DNA of 39,879 nucleotides, from the NCBI GenBank assembly GCA_008017065.1, contig SSGT01000100.1, positions 1 to 39,879 of the forward strand, in the 5' to 3' direction. The stretch's first letter is position 1. The number at the start of each line of letters is the position of its first letter. This DNA comes from Crocinitomicaceae bacterium (GTDB taxonomy: Bacteria; Bacteroidota; Bacteroidia; Flavobacteriales_D; Crocinitomicaceae). The translations under genes and the position numbers were made by a program. Positions 16,885 to 25,522 of the stretch are shown in pieces. The notes beneath the pieces are model-generated. The model was given only the letters and a program-made list of their open reading frames with translations, had not been told where the DNA came from and searched no databases.

Positions 16885-17715
16885 ATGCAATTGAATAATT
16901 TTCAACTACCAACCAACCTCCTTGTAGCGATTGAAGCAGCGATTGAAGCAGCAACGTTGATCATGCGTTTTTACAGCGATGGATTCAACGCCAACGCCAA
17001 ATCAGACGGAAGTCCGGTCACAGAAGCGGATATTGCTTCTTCGGCGCTAATTCGGTCTATGTTGCTTAAAACCAACATTGCGGTGATGGACGAAGAAATT
17101 CAAAATGCGCATTTTGACGAGCGTAAAAATTGGGAGGCCTACTGGTGTATCGATCCATTGGACGGTACCAAAGAGTTTGTCAAACGCAACGGTGAGTTTG
17201 TGGTCAATATCGCCTTGATTGAAAACCAACAAGCTACGTTTGGCGTGATTGCTTCTCCTGTAAAAAAGGAGTTGATTTTTGGAGGTCCTGCGTTTGGCGC
17301 GTTTCATACCGATTTTGGATTGTTTGCTCGCGGTGAAGCGCGCAAGTTAACACCGTTCAGGCGCACTGATCGCAATTTGTCTCTTGTTTCGTCCCGTTCT
17401 CACCACGTTGGAAGCGAACGTATTTTTGTTGACCGCTTGCTTCACGAGTTTGGTGAAGTGGAGTTTATTCAACGCGGTAGCGCACTTAAATTTTTTGATT
17501 TGGTACTCGGAAATGCAGACGTTTATCCGCGTTTTGCGCCAACGATGGAGTGGGACATTGCGGCAGGGCAAGCAATTTTAGAAGCGCTGGGTGGAAAAGT
17601 GTTGAATGTCGAAACCAATCAATCCTTGGTGTACAACAAAGAAAATTTACTGAATCCCCATTTTATTGCAAAAACTTCTTCATTTTTGCGTGAAGAACAA
17701 AACAAAAAAGCATGA
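16885..17715 (+). CDS. cysQ: 3'(2'),5'-bisphosphate nucleotidase CysQ
   Basis: A 276-residue member of the inositol-monophosphatase family that hydrolyses 3'-phosphoadenosine 5'-phosphate, a by-product of sulfate assimilation and sulfotransfer. Metal- and phosphate-binding motifs are present: Glu/Asp in VMDEEI, CIDPLDGTKEFVKRN (the DPLDGT core) and the late MEWDIAAGQAILEALGG. The DGTKEF form and length favour CysQ over plain inositol phosphatases. It leads a plus-strand unit; its stop overlaps the start of the first Wzi-like gene (ATGA), so expression is coupled. That coupling to surface-polysaccharide barrels could hint at a sulfated surface polymer, which is inference only. Confidence 0.9.
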   Translation: MQLNNFQLPTNLLVAIEAAIEAATLIMRFYSDGFNANAKSDGSPVTEADIASSALIRSMLLKTNIAVMDEEIQNAHFDERKNWEAYWCIDPLDGTKEFVKRNGEFVVNIALIENQQATFGVIASPVKKELIFGGPAFGAFHTDFGLFARGEARKLTPFRRTDRNLSLVSSRSHHVGSERIFVDRLLHEFGEVEFIQRGSALKFFDLVLGNADVYPRFAPTMEWDIAAGQAILEALGGKVLNVETNQSLVYNKENLLNPHFIAKTSSFLREEQNKKA

Positions 17716-19289
17716 AAAAGTTTTGGGTAAGATGTACGTGTTGGCTACTTTGTTCCCCAATTGGGTTTTCTGTGGCACAACAAAACACCTTGCCAATGCA
17801 TGTTTTTTACAAAGAAAAATTTTTAGAAAATACGCCCAATCAATCCTTGGAAACGTTTTTCCCTGCTACCGAGAATCAACTCAATTTACATCGGATTATT
17901 CGCGACTCGTCGGTTCAATATTACGACGGTACAGAATGGTTGTTTAAAAAACATTGGGTAAGTTTCTCAAATTCAGAAGGGTCAATTTCAATCAGTCCGC
18001 TGGTAGATTTTACGCTTGGAAAAGAAACAACCGACACTTCCGGACAACGTTTATTTCGCAATACGCGAGGTGTTTACATCGAAGGTGAATTGCTCAAACG
18101 AATCGGATTCAATTTTGTATTTGCTGAAAATCAGGCCCGGTTCATGAATTATGAAGCTGCTTTTTTTCGCAGTCGGGGTGAAAAATACATTGGGGTTGGA
18201 AATTATTCTACGCAAAACGCAGTCATTCCCGGAGGATCACGCACAAAGCCTTTCAAGGGAAATGCATTTGATTATGCATATTCTGTTGGAAGTATTCATT
18301 TTCAAGCCACAAAACAACTTGATTTTGAATTCGGAAATACACCACAATTCGTGGGTGTTGGTTATCGTTCGCTGTTACTTTCCGACAATACACTCGGTGC
18401 ATTGTATCTGCGTACGAAATGGAAAATATCGGATCGATGGAGTTATCAACTGATGTTTCGCAAAAACAATAATTTGTACCGGAAACCACTCACGCAGCAA
18501 GTGGAATCGGTCTACGAGTCGAAACTATTCGGGATGACGTATTTGACGTTTAAACCGATTTCAAATGTATCCATCAGTTTGTTTTCTGCAGGCAATCAAT
18601 TGCGGGGCGACTCGTTGGTGAAACATGGTATTGCACTCCAAATGATCGCACCGATTCCTTTGATTCAAAACGACCTTATTTTTGGAAATTCCGCATTATT
18701 CAATGGAATTTCGGGAATAAACATTGATTTTGCACTGAAGCAAAGTCGATTCTACGGTCAATTGGTGATCGACAAAATCGGACAAAAACACGTGGTGGCG
18801 GGTCAAGTTGGCGCACATTTTTTCAAGATAGCTTCGGTTAAAAACTTGCACGCGCAAGTGGAAGTCAATCTTGTACCGAAAGATTTCTACGCCGACAAAA
18901 ATCCGAAATTGAGTTACAGCAATTTCAATCTGCCGTTGGCACACATCAAAGGCAATAATTTTGGAGAAATCATTGTTAGAGGCGACTACGAAGTGAAACG
19001 TTTTTTCGTTTCGTCTAAATCGGTTTATTACGCCGGCTTGAAGGGAAACGATTCGATCCCAATGACGTCTCATTCCATCTTCGAAATGCAATTCAACGTG
19101 CCTAACCAAACTGCAACAACGTTTATTCAAGAGTTTGAATTGGGTTACCGCATCAACCGCAAATACAACGCGCTATTTTCGATTGGTTGGAAAGGGAGAT
19201 TTTATCAGTCAAGTGTCGGAAAGTTGGATCAGCAAATGGTTTTCATCGGGTTGAAGACGGGAATTTTTAACCAATATTTAGATTTCTGA
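17712..19289 (+). CDS. Wzi-like capsule assembly outer-membrane beta-barrel (first copy)
   Basis: A 525-residue exported protein. The signal peptide (about 1-23, ending FSVAQQ) is followed by repeated amphipathic strands with aromatic ends, such as RWSYQLMFRKNN, KLFGMTYLTFK and KYNALFSIGWKGRFY, which indicate a large outer-membrane barrel. The central FVGVGYRSLLLSDN and FYGQLVIDKIG segments recur in the next gene, so the two are paralogues. Wzi-family barrels hold or organise surface polysaccharide. It overlaps cysQ by the ATGA motif and the next gene by one base (TGATG). The family assignment rests on overall pattern and context; a gliding- or polysaccharide-linked barrel of another family is possible. 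Confidence 0.72.
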   Translation: MKKFWVRCTCWLLCSPIGFSVAQQNTLPMHVFYKEKFLENTPNQSLETFFPATENQLNLHRIIRDSSVQYYDGTEWLFKKHWVSFSNSEGSISISPLVDFTLGKETTDTSGQRLFRNTRGVYIEGELLKRIGFNFVFAENQARFMNYEAAFFRSRGEKYIGVGNYSTQNAVIPGGSRTKPFKGNAFDYAYSVGSIHFQATKQLDFEFGNTPQFVGVGYRSLLLSDNTLGALYLRTKWKISDRWSYQLMFRKNNNLYRKPLTQQVESVYESKLFGMTYLTFKPISNVSISLFSAGNQLRGDSLVKHGIALQMIAPIPLIQNDLIFGNSALFNGISGINIDFALKQSRFYGQLVIDKIGQKHVVAGQVGAHFFKIASVKNLHAQVEVNLVPKDFYADKNPKLSYSNFNLPLAHIKGNNFGEIIVRGDYEVKRFFVSSKSVYYAGLKGNDSIPMTSHSIFEMQFNVPNQTATTFIQEFELGYRINRKYNALFSIGWKGRFYQSSVGKLDQQMVFIGLKTGIFNQYLDF

Positions 19290-20722
19290 TGAAAAAGTGG
19301 ATGTTTTTAATCGGTTTGTTTTCGTCCACGTTGGCACATGCGCAACACTTGGAGGTCGAGCGATTGTGGGTTTCGGCGCCAAAGGAAATCCATACGGCTG
19401 TAAAAAACAAGATGTTTTATCAATTGGATTCCATTCGATCCGATTCCAGTTCAAGGATTCAAGTGACGGTTGCGCCAGATGTGATGTTCGCATATCAGCA
19501 CAAGCAATTTAAAACGCGTTTGGGCGCTCATTTGATTGTTTCGGGAAATGTGCGCTCAAAACTTGCTGTGATGGGAAGTTATCGAATGGGTTATGTCAAT
19601 CAGTCCCTGACACCGTATGTTTCACAAGTGCAAGCGAAAGCTTTTTCTACCAACGAACTTAAAACGGGCGATTACATTTACCACGATCTTCGCGGAAGAA
19701 TTTCCTACACCCCCAACAAGGTGATTACCCTTCAAGCAGGATTAGATCATTTGTTTGTGGGGGAAGGTGATCGATCCTTGTTTGTCGGCAATCAGGGAAT
19801 CGCTTCTCCTTTTGCGGGTTTAAAGGTTAATTTTTGGAAATTGGAATACCATTTCAATCAATTGTTTTTGCGTGAACGCGTGGCGAATCATTTCAGTCCA
19901 AAAGCAAGTGCGATGCATTTCATCAATTTCAAACCAACAAAACGATGGAGCATCGGTATTTTTGAATCAGTGGTCTACGCCATGAAAGATACACTTTACA
20001 ACCGCGGATTCGAATTGGAATATCTCAATCCCTTGATTTTTTATCGTCCGCAAGAGTACAATTTGGGTTCTTCTGATAACGTTTTGTTGGGGGTGAATAC
20101 TTCGTATCAATGGAAAAAAAACATGGTATACGGTCAATTGGTTATCGACGATTTTTTCTTGACTGAAATTCGAGCAAGAAGTAGATACTGGGCAAGTAAG
20201 TATGGAGTTCAATTGGGTTTTAAATCGTGGATCGATCGTGCAAATGACCGTTTCTTTGTCCGAACAGAAATGAACGTGGTGCGTCCGTTTACGTATAGTC
20301 AAGTGAATGTTGACAATGTATACGGAAATCAATCCTTGGCACTTGCGCACCCCTTGGGATCCAATTTTATTGAGTTTTATCAAGAAGTTTCGTGGCAACG
20401 TAACAATTGGCGGGTTGAATCGTGGTTGCAAGTATATTTGAAAGGACTTGATTCTGCAGGAAGCAACCTAAGCTTGGGAGGAGATATTTATGTTCCGTAT
20501 AATAATCGCCCTGAAGAATATAATTTCACCATTGGGAGAGGAATCACCTACCGAGCGATGAATATAGGAATTCTTGTTGCGCGGACACTGTTTAAAAACA
20601 CAATGGAAGTGTTTGTAGAACCCCGAATTTTAGTTCAAAACACAGAGGGAGACGTTTCTTCGCGTTTGTTTTTCACCGTGGGAATTCACCGAAACTTAGG
20701 TGCTGATCGCCGAAATTATTGA
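19289..20722 (+). CDS. Wzi-like capsule assembly outer-membrane beta-barrel (second copy)
   Basis: A 477-residue exported barrel protein with signal peptide MKKWMFLIGLFSSTLAHAQ. It shares with the gene before it the order FVGEGDRSLFVGNQ, then a long strand series, then YGQLVIDDFF, but the rest has diverged strongly. Strand-like stretches include FKTRLGAHLIVSG, WKLEYHFNQLFL and WRVESWLQVYLKG. The start overlaps the previous stop by one base. A maltose-acetyltransferase-like gene follows after 15 bases. It is probably part of the same surface-polysaccharide function, perhaps with distinct substrate or position from the first copy. The substrate is unknown. Confidence 0.72.
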   Translation: MKKWMFLIGLFSSTLAHAQHLEVERLWVSAPKEIHTAVKNKMFYQLDSIRSDSSSRIQVTVAPDVMFAYQHKQFKTRLGAHLIVSGNVRSKLAVMGSYRMGYVNQSLTPYVSQVQAKAFSTNELKTGDYIYHDLRGRISYTPNKVITLQAGLDHLFVGEGDRSLFVGNQGIASPFAGLKVNFWKLEYHFNQLFLRERVANHFSPKASAMHFINFKPTKRWSIGIFESVVYAMKDTLYNRGFELEYLNPLIFYRPQEYNLGSSDNVLLGVNTSYQWKKNMVYGQLVIDDFFLTEIRARSRYWASKYGVQLGFKSWIDRANDRFFVRTEMNVVRPFTYSQVNVDNVYGNQSLALAHPLGSNFIEFYQEVSWQRNNWRVESWLQVYLKGLDSAGSNLSLGGDIYVPYNNRPEEYNFTIGRGITYRAMNIGILVARTLFKNTMEVFVEPRILVQNTEGDVSSRLFFTVGIHRNLGADRRNY

Positions 20723-20737
20723 TTAAACCAACTTTTC

Positions 20738-21307
20738 ATGAAGACAGAGAAAGAAAAAATGCTTTCCGGAGAAATGTACAACCCGTTGAATAAAGTTTTG
20801 TTGAAAGAACGCAGGGCAGCAAGGTTGCTGTTGAAAGCGCTCAACGATTGTCGGGAGGATGATTTTGCTAAAAAAGATCAAATAGTTCGGCAACTAATGC
20901 CCAATGCTGGAAATGGCTGTTGGATTCAAACGCCTTTTTTTTGTGATTACGGTTACAATTTGCATGTAGGTGAAAAGGTCTTTTTTAATTTCAATTGTAC
21001 AATTTTAGATGTGATGCCAGTAAAAATTGGGAATCGCACTTTTTTTGGTCCCAATGTGCAAGTGTATACGGCGATTCATCCGTTGCATGTTGCTGAGCGC
21101 GCAGCAGGTTTGGAAAGCGCAAAACCCGTCGTGATTGGTGAAGACTGCTGGATTGGAGGGGGAGCTATTATTTGTCCTGGCGTGACGATTGGCGATCGAA
21201 CGGTTGTAGGAGCAGGAAGTGTTGTGACGAAAGATCTCCCAAGCGATGTGCTCGCTGTTGGTAATCCGTGCCGGGTGATTCGTGCCTTGAATGAAACAGA
21301 CGTATAG
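20738..21307 (+). CDS. maa: Maltose O-acetyltransferase-like sugar acetyltransferase
   Basis: A 189-residue hexapeptide-repeat acetyltransferase that transfers acetyl from acetyl-CoA to a sugar hydroxyl. The N-terminal mac-type helical region (KEKMLSGEMYNPLNKVLLKERR) precedes a left-handed beta-helix. The family hallmarks are YGYNLHVGEKVFFNFNCTIL, the catalytic-His loop YTAIHPLHVAERAAG, and the coil repeats VVIGEDCWIGGGAIICPGVT and GAGSVVTKDL. Length matches the LacA/Maa family. As last gene of the cysQ-Wzi-Wzi unit it may acetylate a surface sugar rather than maltose; the symbol reflects the family. The terminator hairpin downstream serves mainly the opposite strand. Confidence 0.85.
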   Translation: MKTEKEKMLSGEMYNPLNKVLLKERRAARLLLKALNDCREDDFAKKDQIVRQLMPNAGNGCWIQTPFFCDYGYNLHVGEKVFFNFNCTILDVMPVKIGNRTFFGPNVQVYTAIHPLHVAERAAGLESAKPVVIGEDCWIGGGAIICPGVTIGDRTVVGAGSVVTKDLPSDVLAVGNPCRVIRALNETDV

Positions 21308-21310
21308 TCA

Positions 21311-21336
21311 AAAAAAAGGCCAACCGAAGTTGACCT
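21311..21336 (-). terminator. Intrinsic terminator with UUCG loop for the T9SS cargo gene
   Basis: Read on the minus strand, AGGTCAAC-TTCG-GTTGGCCT (21317-21336) forms an eight-pair stem (one G-U) closed by a UUCG tetraloop and followed by a T-run (21311-21317). On the plus strand the stem has a mismatch and no clean T-run, so it mainly serves the minus-strand gene ending at 21358. Confidence 0.88.
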
Positions 21337-21357
21337 CTTTCAAAAAACAATTAACTA

Positions 21358-23211
21358 TTATTTCTTAACAATTCTTTTTGTGATTACTTGATTACCAATT
21401 GTAATTGTGTAATTGTAAACACCAGCATTTAAGTCAGCACCGTTGATTTCAACTGTGTGCGTACCAGCAGCATAATTGTTTGAACCTAAATCCAATACTT
21501 TTCGTCCTGCGATGTCAGTTACAACGATAGAAACCGCTGCTTCATTTTTCAATTCGAAAGCAACCTCTGTAGAAGCATTGAATGGATTTGGGTATGCATT
21601 AACATTGTATTGTGCAGCCAATTCTTCAACACCTGTGTAGTCCGTAAAGTCTAAACGTACAACAGGGCAAGGAACTACGTTCAACAATACGTCGTCTGGA
21701 GCCAAACCGATGAAGTTGTCACCGTCTTTTCCTAACACGTTTCCGTCGATAGCAAAACCAGAGAAAGCAACTGGAACAGGCTCACCCAAGTTGAAACCAG
21801 CAGTTACCAAGTACGTCTTACCAGCTTCCAAAGCTACTGGCGACATAAAGTACAATTTAAGTAATTTACCAAACTCACCAGAAACCATGAAGTGCTCTTC
21901 TGTTGCGTCAATAATGATTGGATCTCCTGAACCACCTAATTCGTAGATTGTTGCAAAAATTGAACGACCGATGTAATCTGCTTGTGATTGCGTAGGTACA
22001 GCACCAATTCCAATTTGAACTGCGTGAAGGTTGTCATTTGCGAAAATTTCGAAAGCCGTTCCGATTTCTGGACGACCTGTTCCATTTTGCCATCCGTTGA
22101 AAGAACTTCCGTAAGAAGCTGTTGTTCCATCGTAAGCATCCGCAGCCATTACTTTGTTTGTAACCTCAAATTTTACAGGTCCAGCATCATCCGATGTGAA
22201 ATCCAATGTATTGTTTGAAGTCAACGCATAGTTGAAGTTTGCAACACCCACCGTTGTAGGAATTGTAAATCCATTTGCTTCTTCGATAGCCAATGTATCT
22301 CTTCCAAATGAAGCGATCGTTACTGCAGAACTTGCTTGGTTGTATGCACCATTTGTTACAGTCAATGTAACGTTTTGAGAAGCTAATCCTGTGTTTTTAG
22401 CGATTGCTCCGAAAGTAGCAACACCTGCAGCGGCAGCCTGTGCAGCTGGCATTTTCGTATAGCTCAAACGTTGCTCACCAATTGTAATGAATTTTTGGAA
22501 CAATTGAACGTTGTTTACATATCCTTCTTTGATAGAAACATTGTCAATCGCCCAACCGTATCCACTTCCGAATTGGTCGTCTGCTTCTAAACTTTGCCAA
22601 CGGAAACGAATTATTCCTTGGGTTACGTTTGGTCCGATTGGAATATCGATCACTTCTGTGTTTTGAACGACTGGTCCATTTCCAATAGCTGATGTATTTA
22701 CTTGGTAAGAATCCCAGTTAGCACCATTGTCCGTTGAAATTTCAACAAATGTAGCGTCGTTGTTGAAACGTCTGTAACGTTGATTGAATGAAACAGTAAT
22801 GATTTCAGATGCACTCATGTCGATTACTGGACTTTGGATGTATGCATTTTGAACACCAACTGGTCCTGACAACAAATATTGGATACCATTGAAAGCAGCT
22901 AAAGGAGCTGTTCCGTTCGTCATTGCTCCGATGTATTGAGCCATTTGTGCTGGGTACGCACCAACGGTAAATGCACCTTGAACACCTGCACCAACGTTTC
23001 CAGTTGTCCATTGTCCTGCAGTAGCGAAATCACTACTCCAGATTGGATCTCCTCCAGCCTTTGGGGTAGCACTGTTTATGACATTTTTTGGGTCATTCAC
23101 AGAAATTTTAACAGGCGCTAGTTTCGATTTGCTGTACGAAGGAATCGTTTGAGCGAATGAAATTGAAGTTGCAACCGTCAAAATTGACAAAATTGTAAAT
23201 TGTTTTTTCAT
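21358..23211 (-). CDS. Secreted protein with T9SS type A sorting domain
   Basis: A 617-residue protein with a signal peptide (about 1-20, ending SISFAQ). The first third (about 55-235) resembles a MAM/choice-of-anchor-J-type beta-sandwich: WSSDFATAGQWTTGN, then a VEISTDNGANWDSYQ strand typical of this fold and GYGWAIDNVSIKEG. A beta-rich middle part follows. The last 75 residues are the T9SS sorting signal: NVNAYPNPFNASTEVAFEL, IAGRKVLDLG, the YAAGTHTVEI strand and ending KRIVKK. The protein is exported by the type IX system to the cell surface or medium. It is a single-gene unit with its own promoter and terminator. The role of the middle domains is unknown. Confidence 0.93.
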   Translation of the reverse strand: MKKQFTILSILTVATSISFAQTIPSYSKSKLAPVKISVNDPKNVINSATPKAGGDPIWSSDFATAGQWTTGNVGAGVQGAFTVGAYPAQMAQYIGAMTNGTAPLAAFNGIQYLLSGPVGVQNAYIQSPVIDMSASEIITVSFNQRYRRFNNDATFVEISTDNGANWDSYQVNTSAIGNGPVVQNTEVIDIPIGPNVTQGIIRFRWQSLEADDQFGSGYGWAIDNVSIKEGYVNNVQLFQKFITIGEQRLSYTKMPAAQAAAAGVATFGAIAKNTGLASQNVTLTVTNGAYNQASSAVTIASFGRDTLAIEEANGFTIPTTVGVANFNYALTSNNTLDFTSDDAGPVKFEVTNKVMAADAYDGTTASYGSSFNGWQNGTGRPEIGTAFEIFANDNLHAVQIGIGAVPTQSQADYIGRSIFATIYELGGSGDPIIIDATEEHFMVSGEFGKLLKLYFMSPVALEAGKTYLVTAGFNLGEPVPVAFSGFAIDGNVLGKDGDNFIGLAPDDVLLNVVPCPVVRLDFTDYTGVEELAAQYNVNAYPNPFNASTEVAFELKNEAAVSIVVTDIAGRKVLDLGSNNYAAGTHTVEINGADLNAGVYNYTITIGNQVITKRIVKK

Positions 23212-23234
23212 AATTTTAATTAATTTAAGATTAA

Positions 23235-23242
23235 CAAATATA
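23235..23242 (-). promoter_or_regulatory. Promoter -7 element (TATATTTG) of the T9SS cargo gene
   Basis: On the minus strand TATATTTG matches TAnnTTTG and lies 23 bases before the ATG at 23209-23211. No well-spaced TTG is seen further upstream. Confidence 0.5.
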
Positions 23243-23279
23243 ACATTCTATTCTCGAATAGGTAAATGTTCGTGTTTAA

Positions 23280-24062
23280 TTAACAACTTCTATCTTTTAA
23301 GAACGCGAGTTGTGCGCGTGTGTTGTTGAGTTCTTCTTTGTTTAACTCGGTTGTTTTATATGACTCTTCTCCGGTGTTAAAAGTTACAATAGAATTTCCA
23401 AGTGCATCAACTACCGTTGAATCTCCGCTGTAATTCAATGATTTACCGTCTACGCCAACCCGATTTACACCTACTACATAGCATTGATTTTCAATTGCTC
23501 TCGCTGTTAAAAGTGTTTTCCAATGCAACGCACGTTTTTCGGGCCAATTGGCGATATACAGAATAACGTCGTAAGTAGGATTTCCGTTGGGTTGGATTTC
23601 GTTTCTAACAACTTCAGGAAAACGTAAATCGTAGCAAATTTGCAATTGAATTTTCCAGTTTTTGTATTCAATAACTTGCGCGGTTTTTCCTGCGCTGTAA
23701 AACTGATCTTCTCCAGCTAAGCTAAAAAGTTGACGCTTATCGTAGATGCTGAATTCTCCGGAAGGGAACATAAAGATGCCACGATTGAAATAGTGCTCGT
23801 TTGCTGATGCAATGAAAGAGGTGTAGAGCGCTGCATTTTTTTGCTTGGCTGTTTTTCGCATCCAATTCAAGGCCATCGAGTTATCCATTGTCTCTGCAAG
23901 GTCGCGCGCGCGCATCGAAAATCCGGTATGAAACATTTCTGGAAGCACGATGAGATCAGTGTCGGTGACGCGTTTCAGAAGTGCATCCAAATGCGCTAGG
24001 TTCTGCGCCTTCTCTTCCCAATATTGGGTACTTTGTACAAGTGTTACTTTTAAATTTGACAT
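23280..24062 (-). CDS. Nitrilase-superfamily omega-amidase
   Basis: A 260-residue carbon-nitrogen hydrolase with the full Glu-Lys-Cys triad: Glu42 (IVLPEMFHTGFS), Lys109 (IYDKRQLFS) and Cys143 (LQICYDLRFPE). The FHTGFS and NWPEKRALHW segments are typical of the YafV/Nit2 omega-amidase branch, which hydrolyses 2-oxoglutaramate or 2-oxosuccinamate to the 2-oxo acid and ammonia. Its start overlaps by 13 bases the end of a methionine/glutamine aminotransferase gene, whose product makes exactly such omega-amides. The pairing strongly supports the assignment. It ends at 23280, 37 bases upstream of the promoter of the cargo gene. Confidence 0.9.
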   Translation of the reverse strand: MSNLKVTLVQSTQYWEEKAQNLAHLDALLKRVTDTDLIVLPEMFHTGFSMRARDLAETMDNSMALNWMRKTAKQKNAALYTSFIASANEHYFNRGIFMFPSGEFSIYDKRQLFSLAGEDQFYSAGKTAQVIEYKNWKIQLQICYDLRFPEVVRNEIQPNGNPTYDVILYIANWPEKRALHWKTLLTARAIENQCYVVGVNRVGVDGKSLNYSGDSTVVDALGNSIVTFNTGEESYKTTELNKEELNNTRAQLAFLKDRSC

Positions 24063-25177
24063 AGCTTTTGTGCCGCTTTTTCAAGGGTTTCATTGTCTTT
24101 TGCAAAACAAAAACGGATGATTTGTTGATCAAAGTGATCTTGATAAAACGCGGAGAACGGAATTGCAGCCACTCCATGTTCTTTCACCAGTTTTTCAACA
24201 AAAACCGTATCTGATTCTGTTGAAATTGAGGAAAAGCGAGCTGTTTGAAAATAAGACCCTTCCGATGGAAGAAGTTCAAATCGGCTTTTTTTCATCAAGT
24301 CTTGGAAATAATCTCTTTTTGCTTGGTAAAATCTACCCAATTGTTGAACGTCAATTTCTTTTAAATATTTTGCCAACGAAATTTGCGCAACGCTATTCAC
24401 ACAAAAAACAAGAAATTGATGTACTTTTTTGATTTCACGCATGTATTTTTCGGGAGCAATCAAATAACCAATTTTCCATCCGGTAATATGAAATGTTTTC
24501 CCAAAGGAGGAAACAACAATCGTTCGATCAAGCAGTGCACTTCGCGTGTTGGCAGAAATGTGTTTTTGCTCAAATGTGATGTATTCATATACTTCATCTG
24601 AAAGCAAGATTAACTTCGGATGACGCTCGAGTAAATTTTCCAATGCCAACAAATCGCTTTCTTGCAATATTTTCCCCGACGGATTGTGTGGATTGTTGAC
24701 GATAATCAGCGCTGTTTTTGCATTTACAGCCTGATTGATTTTTTCCCAATCGGGTGTAAAATCGGGAAGCATGTTTACGTGAATTGGTTCAGCACCAGCT
24801 AATAAAACAGCTGGAGCGTAGCAATCGTAAGCAGGATCCAAAATAACAACATTTTCGCCTGCATGAACGAGTGCTTGGATAGTAGTAAAAATTCCTTGTG
24901 TTGCTCCAGCAGTGACCAATACTTCGGTTTCCGGGTTTACCGTGCGACGGTAGCTTTGCATCGTCAATGTTGCGATTTCCTCCAAGAGTCCTGCATATCC
25001 GCTCATCGGCACATATTGATGTGCGTTTTCAAGCGCGGTTTCTTGAAGAAGCGATACAAGTTTGGCATCTACAGGGAAATTGGGAAAACCTTGCGATAAG
25101 TTGATCGCTTGATGGTCGGTCGCCATTTTCGACATTGTGGTAAAAATGGTTGTTCCAACATGGGGAAGTTTTGACAT
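24050..25177 (-). CDS. Methionine/glutamine-type aminotransferase (class I/II, YbdL/KAT-like)
   Basis: A 375-residue PLP-dependent aminotransferase. The ATG at 25175-25177 (MSKLPHVGTTIFTTMS) gives the standard N-terminus; a 30-codon upstream extension is unlike the family and overlaps the divergent promoter region. Hallmarks are INLSQGFPNFP, the substrate-binding NNPHNPSG, DEVYEYITF and the PLP-lysine SSFGKTFHITGWK. This branch uses glutamine or methionine as amino donor with 2-oxo acids, for example in methionine salvage. The product from glutamine is 2-oxoglutaramate, the substrate of the overlapping omega-amidase. Together they form the glutamine transaminase/omega-amidase pathway. Which donor dominates in this organism is not visible. 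Confidence 0.9.
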   Translation of the reverse strand: MSKLPHVGTTIFTTMSKMATDHQAINLSQGFPNFPVDAKLVSLLQETALENAHQYVPMSGYAGLLEEIATLTMQSYRRTVNPETEVLVTAGATQGIFTTIQALVHAGENVVILDPAYDCYAPAVLLAGAEPIHVNMLPDFTPDWEKINQAVNAKTALIIVNNPHNPSGKILQESDLLALENLLERHPKLILLSDEVYEYITFEQKHISANTRSALLDRTIVVSSFGKTFHITGWKIGYLIAPEKYMREIKKVHQFLVFCVNSVAQISLAKYLKEIDVQQLGRFYQAKRDYFQDLMKKSRFELLPSEGSYFQTARFSSISTESDTVFVEKLVKEHGVAAIPFSAFYQDHFDQQIIRFCFAKDNETLEKAAQKLCQI

Positions 25178-25265
25178 ATCTCGCACTTTAAAGTGTCCTA
25201 AAAATACAAACAACAAATGAAACATCCAGCATTTTTGCCTATTTTGGCGGTAAAATTGAGTTATC

Positions 25266-25514
25266 ATGCGCCATTGTTTATTTTGTTTGCTGTTTTTGCT
25301 AGTTAGCTGTGGACCGAAAGACCCGCAAATGTGTTCTTGTTTAGAGTCGAGTGAACAGTTGAACCAACTTTCTTCCAGGTTGCTTTCAGGAAAAGTAACA
25401 CAAGCACAAAAGGATTCATTGATTCAATTGCGTGCTGAAACGGCTAAAAAATGTTTGAATTATCAAACGATGAGTGGCGAAGAAATGTTGAAACGAAAAG
25501 CAGATTGTCAATAA
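25266..25514 (+). CDS. Small hypothetical lipoprotein
   Basis: An 82-residue protein with a lipoprotein signal peptide (lipobox LLVSC, lipidated Cys15). The mature part is short and helical, with a QAQKDSLIQLRAETAKK stretch and several cysteines (MCSCLES, KKCLNYQ). No known family is recognised. It diverges from the aminotransferase gene with 88 bases between the starts and precedes tatD by 8 bases, so the two are likely co-transcribed. Its size and signal suggest a real gene. Confidence 0.7.
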   Translation: MRHCLFCLLFLLVSCGPKDPQMCSCLESSEQLNQLSSRLLSGKVTQAQKDSLIQLRAETAKKCLNYQTMSGEEMLKRKADCQ

Positions 25515-25522
25515 TTTAGCGG

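Noticed and set aside
18696-19130. 144-residue minus-strand frame inside the first Wzi-like gene
   Set aside because: No recognisable family; composition is that of an antisense shadow of beta-barrel coding sequence.
25178-25267. 30-codon N-terminal extension of the aminotransferase
   Set aside because: Cys/Trp/Phe-rich, unlike the family N-terminus, and it occupies the divergent promoter region and overlaps the small lipoprotein's start.
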